Assembly (NCBI RefSeq): GCF_002022005.1
Contig: NZ_CP017258.1
Span: forward strand, 1 to 64,000
Source of the DNA: Campylobacter pinnipediorum subsp. caledonicus
GTDB lineage: Bacteria; Campylobacterota; Campylobacteria; Campylobacterales; Campylobacteraceae
Direction of reading: 5' to 3'
Length of the DNA: 64,000 nt
Part shown: positions 29,477 to 38,019 of the stretch, one piece after another
Numbering within the stretch: the stretch's first letter is position 1
How the letters are laid out: every line of letters begins with the position of its first letter
Translations under genes and position numbers: made by a program
Notes under the pieces: generated by a model
What the model was told of the DNA's origin: nothing
Seen by the model: the letters and a program-made list of their open reading frames with translations, nothing else
Databases searched by the model: none

Positions 29477-31849
29477 ATGAAAGTAATAAAAAGAAACGGA
29501 AGAACAGAAGAGCTTGATATATCAAAGATTAAAAAATATACAACAGAAGCGATTGAAGGTCTTGATAATGTAAGTCTTAGTGAACTTGAGGTTGATGCAA
29601 AAATTCAGTTTCGTGATATGATAAGTACCGAAGAAATTCAACAAACTCTTATAAAAACAGCTGTTGAAAAGATAGATATAGATCGTCCAAATTGGACTTT
29701 TGTTGCTGCTAGACTTTTTTTGTATGATTTGTATCATAAAGTAACCGGATATAACGGCTATAATCATTTAAGAGAATATTTAGAAAAAGGCGAAAAAATA
29801 GGTCGTATTATCCCAGGTCTAAAAGAAAAATATGATCTTGATGATCTTGATGATTATATACAACCAAAAAGAGATTTACAGTTTACATATCTTGGTATAA
29901 AAACACTTTACGATAGATATCTTATAAAAGATCAAAAAGGTGAACCTATAGAGTTGCCACAGCATATGTTTATGGTTATAGCCATGTTTTTGGCTCAAAA
30001 TGAGCTTGACTCTCAGAGCTGGGCAAAGAAATTTTATGATCTTATAAGTAAATTCGAGGTTATGCTTGCTACTCCTACTTTATCTAATGCAAGAACACAA
30101 AGACATCAGCTAAGCTCTTGTTACATAGGTAGCACCCCTGATAATATAGAAGGAATTTTTGATAGTTACAAAGAGATGGCATTGTTATCTAAATTTGGTG
30201 GTGGTATAGGCTGGGACTGGAGCAAGGTTAGAGCTATGGGCGGCAGCATAGATGGACATAAAAATGCAGCAGGCGGTATCATTCCATTTTTAAAAGTTAC
30301 AAATGATATAGCGGTAGCTGTTGATCAGCTTGGCACAAGAAAAGGCGCTATAGCTGTTTATATAGAGCCTTGGCATATGGATGTTGGGGATTTTATAGAT
30401 CTTCGCAAAAACTCAGGAGAAGAACGCCGTAGAGCACACGAGCTTTTTCCAGCTTTGTGGATAAACGATCTTTTTATGAAGCGTCTTAAAAACAACGAAA
30501 GATGGACTCTTTTCGATCCGGCGCAAGTTAGCGATCTTTGTGATCTTTATGGCGAAGAGTTTGAAAAACGCTATATAGAGTATGAAAATGATGAAAGCAT
30601 ACAAAAAAATACAGTTATGGCAAAAGAGTTGTGGAAAAAAATTCTTACTAATTATTTTGAGACTGGTATGCCATTTTTGGGATTTAAGGATAATGCAAAC
30701 AGAACAAACCCAAATAACCACGATGGCATCATAAGAAGTTCAAACCTATGTACCGAAATTTTTCAAAACACAGATCCAAATTATTATAAGATAAAAATCA
30801 CTTTTGAAAATGGTGATATTGAGCTTTATGATGAAGAGGATGAAGTAAAAATAGATACAGGTATAGTCAAAAAAGCAAAAAAATTATCAGCACTTGATAG
30901 TATAAATAAAAGACAAATTTTTATAGTAGAAAAAGAAAATATAGAGGGCAAAACAGCTGTTTGTAATCTAGCAAGTATAAATCTAAGCAAGATAAACACA
31001 AAAGAAGATATACAAAGAGTAGTGCCTATAGCTGTAAGAATGCTAGATAATGTAATAGATCTAAATTTCTATCCACATAAAAAGGTAAAACAGACAAATC
31101 TTCATACAAGAGCGATAGGGCTTGGTGTTATGGGAGAGGCTGAAATGCTAGCTACAAAAGGTGTAAGTTGGGGTAGTTACGAACATCTTAGCCTTATAGA
31201 TAGTGTTATGGAAAACATAAGCTATAATGCTATTTATGCTAGTTCAAATTTAGCAGTTGAAAAGGGCATTTATCCTAGCTATGATGGATCAAAATGGAGC
31301 AAGGGTATATTTCCTATAGACTCAGCAAGTGAAAAAGCAAAAGCACTTGTTGATAGAGGTGGGTTGTTTGATGATGATACTTGTGACTGGGATAAGCTTA
31401 GAAAAAAAGTAAAAGAAGATGGTATGAGAAATGGCTATCTTATGGCTATTGCACCTACTTCAAGTATAAGTATACTAGTGGGAACCACTCAGACAATAGA
31501 GCCTGTTTATAAGCGTAAGTGGTTTGAACACAATTTAAGCGGAATGATACCAACTGTTGTACCAAATCTAAACACAGATACTTGGCAATACTACACACCA
31601 GCTTATGAACTAGATCAAAGAGTTATTATAAAGGCTGGTGCTATTAGACAAAAATGGATAGATCAAGGTCAAAGCCTAAATATATTTATAAGCTTAGATA
31701 AGGCTAGTGGTGGATATCTAAGTGAAATTTATACTCTTGCTTGGGAGCTAGGACTAAAATCAACATATTATCTAAGAAGTGAAAGTCCTGATAGTGAAAA
31801 AGTAAATAATGTAGCCGATAGATCTATCGAATGTCAAGGCTGTCAGTAA
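29477..31849 (+). CDS. nrdA: Class Ia ribonucleoside-diphosphate reductase alpha subunit
   Basis: NrdA is the large subunit of the aerobic ribonucleotide reductase and makes deoxyribonucleotides with NrdB, which is not in this window. The 790-residue protein has an N-terminal ATP-cone (KVIKRNGRTEELDISKI), the catalytic core with LSSCYIGS and SSNLCTEI cysteines, PTSSISILVG, and the C-terminal redox pair in ECQGCQ. The start ATG follows AAGGTGAG. In C. jejuni nrdA directly follows purB; here a restriction-modification pair intervenes. Confidence 0.97.
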   Translation: MKVIKRNGRTEELDISKIKKYTTEAIEGLDNVSLSELEVDAKIQFRDMISTEEIQQTLIKTAVEKIDIDRPNWTFVAARLFLYDLYHKVTGYNGYNHLREYLEKGEKIGRIIPGLKEKYDLDDLDDYIQPKRDLQFTYLGIKTLYDRYLIKDQKGEPIELPQHMFMVIAMFLAQNELDSQSWAKKFYDLISKFEVMLATPTLSNARTQRHQLSSCYIGSTPDNIEGIFDSYKEMALLSKFGGGIGWDWSKVRAMGGSIDGHKNAAGGIIPFLKVTNDIAVAVDQLGTRKGAIAVYIEPWHMDVGDFIDLRKNSGEERRRAHELFPALWINDLFMKRLKNNERWTLFDPAQVSDLCDLYGEEFEKRYIEYENDESIQKNTVMAKELWKKILTNYFETGMPFLGFKDNANRTNPNNHDGIIRSSNLCTEIFQNTDPNYYKIKITFENGDIELYDEEDEVKIDTGIVKKAKKLSALDSINKRQIFIVEKENIEGKTAVCNLASINLSKINTKEDIQRVVPIAVRMLDNVIDLNFYPHKKVKQTNLHTRAIGLGVMGEAEMLATKGVSWGSYEHLSLIDSVMENISYNAIYASSNLAVEKGIYPSYDGSKWSKGIFPIDSASEKAKALVDRGGLFDDDTCDWDKLRKKVKEDGMRNGYLMAIAPTSSISILVGTTQTIEPVYKRKWFEHNLSGMIPTVVPNLNTDTWQYYTPAYELDQRVIIKAGAIRQKWIDQGQSLNIFISLDKASGGYLSEIYTLAWELGLKSTYYLRSESPDSEKVNNVADRSIECQGCQ

Positions 31850-31931
31850 TTATGAGTATTTTTATATATTAAGATATCTACAAAAATAAAAAGATAAATA
31901 ATTAATAAAGTTTATATTTTAAGGATTTAAT

Positions 31932-33533
31932 TTGAAGCTCACGCAAAATAAGTTAATTACTTTAGTAAGTATATTTTTTGTTATATTTTACAATACTACA
32001 TTTTTAAAAAATGTAGTAGAGGTGTATAAATTTAGTGGTATTGATTTATTTTATTTATTTATGGCAGCATTTACATTAACAAGTTTTTTGATAGTTTTTT
32101 TCACATTATTATCATCCAGATATACAACTAAGCCCATTTTGATTATAACTTTATTTGTATCATCTTTTAGTGCCTATTTTATAGATACTTATCATATAGT
32201 TATAGATACACAAATGATACAAAATATAGTTCAAACAAATTTAAATGAGTCATTTGATCTTTTTTCTTTAAAACTATTGTTATATATAGTTTTTCTTGGT
32301 TTTTTACCATCGTGTTTTGTTTATAAAGTTGATATTGAGTATATGGCTTTCAAAAAAGAGTTATTCTTAAAATTTAAATTTTTAGGTATATTTTTTATAT
32401 TGACAGTAGTGATTGTTTTGATTTTTAGTAGATTTTATACATCTTTTTTTAGAGAACATAAACCGCTTAGATATAGTATAAATCCTGTTTATTGGATATA
32501 TAGCACAGGAAAATATGTTTCTAACTTGATTAATTCAGCAGATGTGGTTGTTAAGCCTATTGCAGAAGATGTAAAAATAAATAAAATACAAAATCAAGTC
32601 CCGAAACTTGTTATAGTAGTTGTTGGCGAAGCAGCTAGAGCAGATAGGTTTTCATTGAATGGCTATACAAAAAATACAAATCCTTTATTGTCAAAAGAAG
32701 ATGTTTATAATTTTTCAAATGCTTTTTCTTGCGGAACTTCCACAGCCTATTCTGTGCCTTGTATGTTTTCCGTTTATAATAGAGATGATTATAGTCAGAA
32801 AAAAGCTAATTCAACAGAAAATGTTTTAGATATATTATTAAGAACAAATGAAGTTAATATATTGTGGAGAGATAATAATTCTGATTCAAAAGGTGTTGCT
32901 ATAAGAACTAATTATGAAGATTATAAAACCCCAAAAAACAATACCATTTGTGAAGGCTCTGAATGTAGAGATGAAGGAATGCTTGTCGGACTCGATAAGT
33001 TTATAGACAAAAACAAAAACAAAGATATCCTTATAGTGTTACATCAAATGGGAAATCACGGTCCGGCATACTATAAAAGATATCCTAAATCATTTGAAGT
33101 TTTTAAGCCTGTTTGTTTGACAAATCAGTTTGAAAAATGCACTCAAGAAGAGATAAACAATGCCTATGATAACGCTATTTTATATACTGATTATTTTCTT
33201 TCAAAGGTTATAAAATTTTTAAAAAGTTATTCGAGTACCTATGATACTGCTATGCTCTATGCAAGTGATCACGGAGAAAGCTTGGGTGAAAATGGAATTT
33301 ACTTACATGGTTTACCGTATTTTATGGCACCTGAAAATCAAAAACATATTGGTTTTATGATGTGGTTTGGAGATAGTTATTTAAACAAATATATAGATAA
33401 AGAAAAATTGATTTCTTATACTAAAAACGAAGTCTCACATAATAATTTTTTCCATACTATTTTAGGCTTGTTTAATGTTGAAACAAAGGTATACAAACCA
33501 AATTTAGACATTTTGCAAAATGCTAGAAAATAA
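31932..33533 (+). CDS. eptC: Phosphoethanolamine transferase EptC
   Basis: EptC adds phosphoethanolamine to lipid A and, in C. jejuni, to flagellar rod protein FlgG and N-glycans. The 533-residue protein has five N-terminal membrane segments (to about residue 175) and a periplasmic sulfatase-like domain: VVGEAARADRFSLNGY with the metal-binding Glu, SCGTSTAYSVPCMFS with the nucleophilic Thr, HQMGNHGPAYYKRYP, and YASDHGESLGENGIYLHG. It starts at TTG 31932 after TAAGGA. A decayed dgkA overlaps its end by 14 bases, the same order as Cj0256-Cj0257. Confidence 0.93.
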   Translation: MKLTQNKLITLVSIFFVIFYNTTFLKNVVEVYKFSGIDLFYLFMAAFTLTSFLIVFFTLLSSRYTTKPILIITLFVSSFSAYFIDTYHIVIDTQMIQNIVQTNLNESFDLFSLKLLLYIVFLGFLPSCFVYKVDIEYMAFKKELFLKFKFLGIFFILTVVIVLIFSRFYTSFFREHKPLRYSINPVYWIYSTGKYVSNLINSADVVVKPIAEDVKINKIQNQVPKLVIVVVGEAARADRFSLNGYTKNTNPLLSKEDVYNFSNAFSCGTSTAYSVPCMFSVYNRDDYSQKKANSTENVLDILLRTNEVNILWRDNNSDSKGVAIRTNYEDYKTPKNNTICEGSECRDEGMLVGLDKFIDKNKNKDILIVLHQMGNHGPAYYKRYPKSFEVFKPVCLTNQFEKCTQEEINNAYDNAILYTDYFLSKVIKFLKSYSSTYDTAMLYASDHGESLGENGIYLHGLPYFMAPENQKHIGFMMWFGDSYLNKYIDKEKLISYTKNEVSHNNFFHTILGLFNVETKVYKPNLDILQNARK

Positions 33534-33909
33534 TTACAAAAAGGCAATATATGAGAAATCAACCAAAATACAATTTTTTAAAAATACTACATATGCTCTA
33601 AAATGGCTTAAAGATATGATAACTTCAGAAAGTTCTTTTAAGATAGAGATTATATGTATAATTTTGTTATTACCATTGTTATTTTTGTGGATACAGGCCT
33701 TACAAACAAAATTTTGATGTTTATGAGCCTTATTATTATCTTCATAGCAGGAGCTATAAATAGTGCTATAGAAAGATTTGTAGATTTTGTAACCTTAGAA
33801 TATAATGAGCTAGCAGGAAAGGCAAAAGATGTTGAAAGTTCTATAGTTTTTAAGCATTTTTCTTTGTGTTACGGTATGGTTTATTGTGTTATTTAATATT
33901 TTTGCTTGA
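33520..33909 (+). pseudogene. dgkA: Diacylglycerol kinase gene with two frameshifts
   Basis: DgkA phosphorylates diacylglycerol at the inner membrane, recycling the by-product of phosphoethanolamine transfer. Three pieces match it: FKNTTYALKWLKDMITSE in the first frame, AGAINSAIERFVDF with LEYNELAGKAKD in the second, and LSIFLCVTVWFIVLF in the third. The first break is near 33688 (a T5 run; one added T restores the frame) and the second near 33848 (a T5 run; one fewer T restores it). Either the gene is truly broken or both are run-length errors. All family motifs, including the Glu-x6-Asn-type active site region, are otherwise intact. Confidence 0.8.
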
Positions 33910-33962
33910 TTTTTATGAATTATTTTAAGTGTAAATTAAAAAGTACTTTATTTATTATTTTT

Positions 33963-33997
33963 TTGATAAATAATATCAATTTGCTTAAACTTTAAGC
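33963..33997. promoter_or_regulatory. Two palindromes upstream of nrdD
   Basis: TTGATA and TATCAA flank a five-base centre (33963-33979), and GCTTAAACTTTAAGC (33983-33997) is a perfect palindrome around one C. They lie 44-78 bases before the nrdD start. The first half-sites resemble FNR/CRP-family TTGAT...ATCAA, but the spacing is wider than the usual four bases. A regulator of anaerobic expression is a reasonable guess only. Confidence 0.4.
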
Positions 33998-34040
33998 TTT
34001 TTTTCTATATACTCCAAAGGAATTTTATATAGGGTGGGAT

Positions 34041-36137
34041 ATGAAACAAGTTGTAAAAAGAGATGGAAGTAAACAGGATTTTCAAGCATATAAAATTGTT
34101 GATGCTATAAAAAAAGCATTTGAAAGTGAAAATTTAGATTATGATGAAAATGTATTTACAAATGTTGTTCAAAGTATCTTTCAAAAACAAAATATAGCTA
34201 CCGTTGAGGATATACAAGACACTATAGAAAAAGAGCTTTTTAATACTGGTTATTTTAATGTCCTAAAGAGCTTTATGCTTTATAGGCACACTCATAAAAT
34301 GCAAAGAGAGCAAATTCTTGGACTCAATAAAGATACAACTTATATAAACTCAACCCAAACTATAAATGAATACATAAACAAATCAGACTGGAGGATTAGT
34401 GCTAACTCAAATACAAGCTATTCAAATGCAGGTCTTATAAACAATACAGCCGGTAAGGTTATAGCAAATTTTTGGCTTGATAGCGTGTATAGCAAAGAGG
34501 AGGGCATAGCTCATAGAAATGGTGATTATCATATACACGATCTTGATTGTTTAACCGGATATTGTGCTGGTTGGAGCCTTAGAGCCTTACTTAATGAAGG
34601 CTTTAATGGTGTTAGGGGTAGGGTTGAAAGCAAAGCGCCTAGACATTTTAGACAAGCACTCTCTCAAATGGCAAATTTTTTAGGCATACTTCAAAGTGAA
34701 TGGGCTGGAGCTCAAGCTTTTTCTAGTTTTGACACATACCTTGCTCCTTATATTTTTAAAGATAAATTAAGTGATTTGCAGATAAAAAAGGCTATAACTA
34801 GTTTTATTTTTAATCTAAATGTTCCAGCCAGATGGGGACAAAGTCCATTTACAAATGTTACTATAGATATATCTTGTCCTGATGATTTAAAAGAGCAAAT
34901 TCCAACGATAAATGATGAGCATATTTTTAAACACACAGATGACTTTGAGCTTTTGAAAGAGGCTAAAAAAAGAGGTCGCAATAGTCTTATTGATATGACA
35001 TATAAAGATTTTGAGCCTGAAATGCACAGAATAGTGAAGATTTTTTATGAGGTTTTAACGGCTGGAGATAAATGCTCACAACCTTTCACATTCCCTATAC
35101 CTACGGTAAATTTAACAGAGGATTTTAACTGGGATAGCGAAGTTGCTGATGTTTTGTTTGAAAATACGGCAAAAATGGGGTCTAGTTATTTTCAAAATTT
35201 CATAGGTAGTCAATATATTATTGATGAAAATGGAAATAAAATACCAAATGAAAAGGCATACAAGCCGGGTGCTGTTAGGTCTATGTGCTGTAGATTGCAG
35301 CTTGATTTAAGAGAGCTTTTAAAGCGTGGTGGTGGTCTTTTTGGTAGTGCCGAGATGACTGGAAGTATAGGTGTTGTTACTATAAATCTAGCAAGACTTG
35401 GTTATGAGTTTAAAAATGATAAAAAAGCGCTTTATGATAGGCTTATATATCTTTTAGAGTTAGCAAAGTCAACTCTTGAAAAAAAGAGAAAATTTATACA
35501 AGAGATGTATGATAGAGGTCTTTATCCATACACAGCTAGATATCTTAAACATTTCAATAATCATTTTAGTACTATTGGTATAAATGGTGCAAATGAGATG
35601 ATTAGAAATTTTACAGATGACAAAGAAGATATTTCTACCGATTTTGGTAAGGAATTTGCACTTGAAATGATAGAATTTTTAAGAGATAAGATAAAATCTT
35701 TTCAAGAAGAAACAGGAAATTTATATAACCTTGAAGCAACACCGGCAGAAGGAACTACTTATAGATTTGCAAAAGAAGACAAAAAAAGATTTAAAGACAT
35801 CATACAAGCTGGAAGCGGAGATAATATATACTATACAAACTCTACTCAGTTACCTGCTGATTTTGGAGATGATCCTTTTGAAGCACTTGATTATCAAGAT
35901 GAACTCCAATCAAGTTATACAGGAGGAACCGTATTTCATCTATATATGAAAGAAAAGATAAGTGATACCCAAACTTGTAAAAAACTTGTAAAAAATATAG
36001 TCCAAAACTATAAACTTCCGTATATTACCATAACACCTGTGTTTAGTGTTTGTGAAAAGCATGGTTATATAGCAGGGGAACATGAGTTTTGTCCTATATG
36101 TGATCAAGAGTTACTTAACAAATATAAAGGAGCGTAA
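34041..36137 (+). CDS. nrdD: Anaerobic ribonucleotide reductase core, lacking the radical domain
   Basis: NrdD reduces ribonucleoside triphosphates without oxygen. The 698-residue protein has an N-terminal ATP-cone (KQVVKRDGSKQDFQAYKIVDA), the ten-stranded barrel with RNGDYHIHDLDCLTGYCAGW near 155 and the catalytic cysteine region around SMCCRLQLD near 415, and the C-terminal zinc motif with Cys671, His674, Cys684 and Cys687. It then stops at TAA without the glycyl radical motif RVxGY that family members carry here. That motif is encoded directly after the stop, in the same frame, as a separate ORF with its own ribosome site. Confidence 0.92.
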   Translation: MKQVVKRDGSKQDFQAYKIVDAIKKAFESENLDYDENVFTNVVQSIFQKQNIATVEDIQDTIEKELFNTGYFNVLKSFMLYRHTHKMQREQILGLNKDTTYINSTQTINEYINKSDWRISANSNTSYSNAGLINNTAGKVIANFWLDSVYSKEEGIAHRNGDYHIHDLDCLTGYCAGWSLRALLNEGFNGVRGRVESKAPRHFRQALSQMANFLGILQSEWAGAQAFSSFDTYLAPYIFKDKLSDLQIKKAITSFIFNLNVPARWGQSPFTNVTIDISCPDDLKEQIPTINDEHIFKHTDDFELLKEAKKRGRNSLIDMTYKDFEPEMHRIVKIFYEVLTAGDKCSQPFTFPIPTVNLTEDFNWDSEVADVLFENTAKMGSSYFQNFIGSQYIIDENGNKIPNEKAYKPGAVRSMCCRLQLDLRELLKRGGGLFGSAEMTGSIGVVTINLARLGYEFKNDKKALYDRLIYLLELAKSTLEKKRKFIQEMYDRGLYPYTARYLKHFNNHFSTIGINGANEMIRNFTDDKEDISTDFGKEFALEMIEFLRDKIKSFQEETGNLYNLEATPAEGTTYRFAKEDKKRFKDIIQAGSGDNIYYTNSTQLPADFGDDPFEALDYQDELQSSYTGGTVFHLYMKEKISDTQTCKKLVKNIVQNYKLPYITITPVFSVCEKHGYIAGEHEFCPICDQELLNKYKGA

Positions 36138-36311
36138 ATGCAAGAATTTCCACAAGAATTGCAATCAAAAAGAACAAGATGTGTTGTATATACAAGAGTT
36201 ATGGGGTATCATAGACCAGTTGAAAGCTTTAACCTTGGTAAAAAAGGTGAACATAGAGAGAGAGTTAAATTTAAACAAGAATGTGATTTTAAATCTTATA
36301 AAAATATTTAA
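36138..36311 (+). CDS. Separate glycyl radical subunit of NrdD
   Basis: The 57-residue ORF begins right after the nrdD stop (TAAATG) in the same frame. AAGGAG five bases before the ATG is an excellent ribosome site, so it is a designed second protein rather than a chance restart. It carries YTRVMGYHRPVESFNLGKK, the C-terminal loop of class III reductases; Gly23 is the predicted radical site. Cys15 precedes it. By analogy with YfiD, the stand-alone radical domain of pyruvate formate-lyase, it would dock into the NrdD barrel after NrdG generates the radical. That it works as a free subunit is inferred. Confidence 0.85.
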   Translation: MQEFPQELQSKRTRCVVYTRVMGYHRPVESFNLGKKGEHRERVKFKQECDFKSYKNI

Positions 36312-36323
36312 ACCAATATCAAT

Positions 36324-36932
36324 ATGGGTATTTTTAAAATAACACCATTTAATTTAACTGATTATGCTGGCAAGATAGCTTGTGTTGTTTGGTTCTGTGG
36401 TTGCAACATGAGGTGTCAGTATTGCTACAATACGGAGATAGTTTTAGGTGAGCCTTATATAAGCGATGAGGATTTTTGCAAATTTTTGGATTCTCGCAAA
36501 AATAAACTAGATGCTGTTGTGTTTAGCGGTGGGGAATGCACTCTTACAAAATCTTTTTTGAAACTTGCAAAAGAGGTTAAAAAAAGAGGTTTTTTGCTTA
36601 AAGTTGATACAAATGGAACAAATTTAAAAATCCTAAAAGAAGCCATCCAGCTTGGGCTTATAGACTATATAGCTCTTGATTTTAAATCCTTAAAAGAAAA
36701 ATTTAAAGATATTACAAACTCAAATTTATATGATGAGTTTATGAAAACTTTAAAATACCTAATAAGCATAAATTTTGACTTTGAAGTTAGAACAACCGTG
36801 CATAACTCCCTTTTAAGTAGTGATGATATCCATTCTATGTATAAATTGTTAAAAGAAGAGGGTTATAATAACGAATATTTTTTACAAAATTTCTTAGATA
36901 CTGGCGAAAATTTTGGAAATTTAAAAGCTTGA
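36324..36932 (+). CDS. nrdG: Anaerobic ribonucleotide reductase activase
   Basis: NrdG is the radical SAM protein that makes the glycyl radical on class III reductase. The 202-residue product has TDYAGKIACVVWFCGCNMRC with Cys27, Cys31 and Cys34 in the CxxxCxxC cluster motif, VVFSGGECTLTK (SAM-binding GGE), and KVDTNGTN. Length is typical. It starts 12 bases after the small radical-subunit ORF. No clear Shine-Dalgarno site precedes the ATG; coupling to the upstream gene is likely. Confidence 0.93.
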   Translation: MGIFKITPFNLTDYAGKIACVVWFCGCNMRCQYCYNTEIVLGEPYISDEDFCKFLDSRKNKLDAVVFSGGECTLTKSFLKLAKEVKKRGFLLKVDTNGTNLKILKEAIQLGLIDYIALDFKSLKEKFKDITNSNLYDEFMKTLKYLISINFDFEVRTTVHNSLLSSDDIHSMYKLLKEEGYNNEYFLQNFLDTGENFGNLKA

Positions 36933-36952
36933 GTACTTTTAATTTTTAAGTA

Positions 36953-36965
36953 GCAACTTAGTTGC
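36953..36965. promoter_or_regulatory. Palindrome upstream of znuA
   Basis: GCAACTTAGTTGC is a perfect 5+3+5 palindrome 50 bases before the znuA start and 20 after the nrdG stop. It could be an operator for zinc regulation or a weak terminator stem, since ATTTTGTT follows. I do not know the Zur box of this group well enough to name it. Confidence 0.4.
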
Positions 36966-37014
36966 ATTTTGTTAAACTCTATGACTTTTATTTTTAAAAT
37001 CAAAGGAGATTTTT

Positions 37015-38019
37015 ATGAAAAAAACACTTTTATTCGCGATCGTTGCCGCTACCGCTCTTTTTGGTAAGCCACTTGTAAGCACATCTATCTTACCTACAAA
37101 ATATTTTGTAGAACAAATAGCTGGAGATACTTTAGATGTTAATGCTATGGTTGAAAAAGGATCAGATCCTCATACTTATGAGCCAAAACCACAACAGATG
37201 AAAGAGCTTGAAAAAAGCGATTTGTATTTTGCTGTTGGTATAGAGTTTGAGGACACTTGGCTTAATAAATTTAAAAAAGCCTACCCAAATTTAAACATAA
37301 TCCATACAGATAAAGGTATAGAAAAGATAAAAATGGCAGCACATCATCACCACGATGATGATGATGACCATGATGAACATCACTACCACGAAGGAGATCA
37401 TCACGACGAAGATCACGATGGCGATCATCATGACAAAGACCATGATGATAACCATGATCATGCCCACGATAAAGACCATCACGATCATGATGATAACCAT
37501 CATGCACAAGCACATCATCACCATCATGGCGAACTTGACCCACATATCTGGCTTGATCCGATGCTTGTTAAAGAACAAACAAAAACAATAGCACAAGCTT
37601 TAATTGAAAAATTCCCAGAAAATAAAAAACTTTATGAGGAAAATTTAGATAAATTTACAAAAAGACTTGATGAGTTGGATAAATATATAGAAAAAACATT
37701 AAAACCTTTTGAAGATTCTATGTTTATAGTTTATCATCCATCTTGGGGATATTTTGCAAAAAGATATGACTTAAAACAACTTCCTATTGAGATAGAAGGT
37801 AAAGAGCCAAAACCAGCTGAACTTGCTGAGCTTATAGAAGAGGCAAAAGAGCATAATATAAAAGTTATCTTTGTAGCACCTCAATTTTCTCAAAAAACAG
37901 CTAAAATCATAGCAAAACAAACAGGTTCAAAAGTTGTTGAGATAGATCAGTTGCCTCTTGAATGGGAAAAAGAGATGAAAAAAACAGCTGAAGTCTTTGC
38001 CAAAAGTCTTAAAAATTGA
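37015..38019 (+). CDS. znuA: Zinc ABC transporter substrate-binding protein ZnuA
   Basis: ZnuA is the periplasmic zinc-binding component of ZnuABC. The 334-residue protein has a signal peptide (1-17, ATALFG), the early metal His in GSDPHTYEPKPQQ, a large His/Asp-rich loop (about residues 110-178), DPHIWLDP after the loop, VYHPSWGYFAKRY, and the late KVVEIDQLP. The loop, with dozens of His, is typical of zinc rather than manganese binding proteins but is unusually long. The ATG follows AAAGGAG. The stop overlaps the next gene by four bases. Confidence 0.95.
   Translation: MKKTLLFAIVAATALFGKPLVSTSILPTKYFVEQIAGDTLDVNAMVEKGSDPHTYEPKPQQMKELEKSDLYFAVGIEFEDTWLNKFKKAYPNLNIIHTDKGIEKIKMAAHHHHDDDDDHDEHHYHEGDHHDEDHDGDHHDKDHDDNHDHAHDKDHHDHDDNHHAQAHHHHHGELDPHIWLDPMLVKEQTKTIAQALIEKFPENKKLYEENLDKFTKRLDELDKYIEKTLKPFEDSMFIVYHPSWGYFAKRYDLKQLPIEIEGKEPKPAELAELIEEAKEHNIKVIFVAPQFSQKTAKIIAKQTGSKVVEIDQLPLEWEKEMKKTAEVFAKSLKN

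Noticed and set aside
33654-33896. An 80-residue membrane frame as an independent gene
   Set aside because: It is the middle part of the frameshifted dgkA; its first residues are out-of-frame noise.
37271-37596. His/Asp and Met/Val-rich frames around the znuA loop
   Set aside because: They are other-frame readings of the CATCAC/GATGAT-rich loop DNA.
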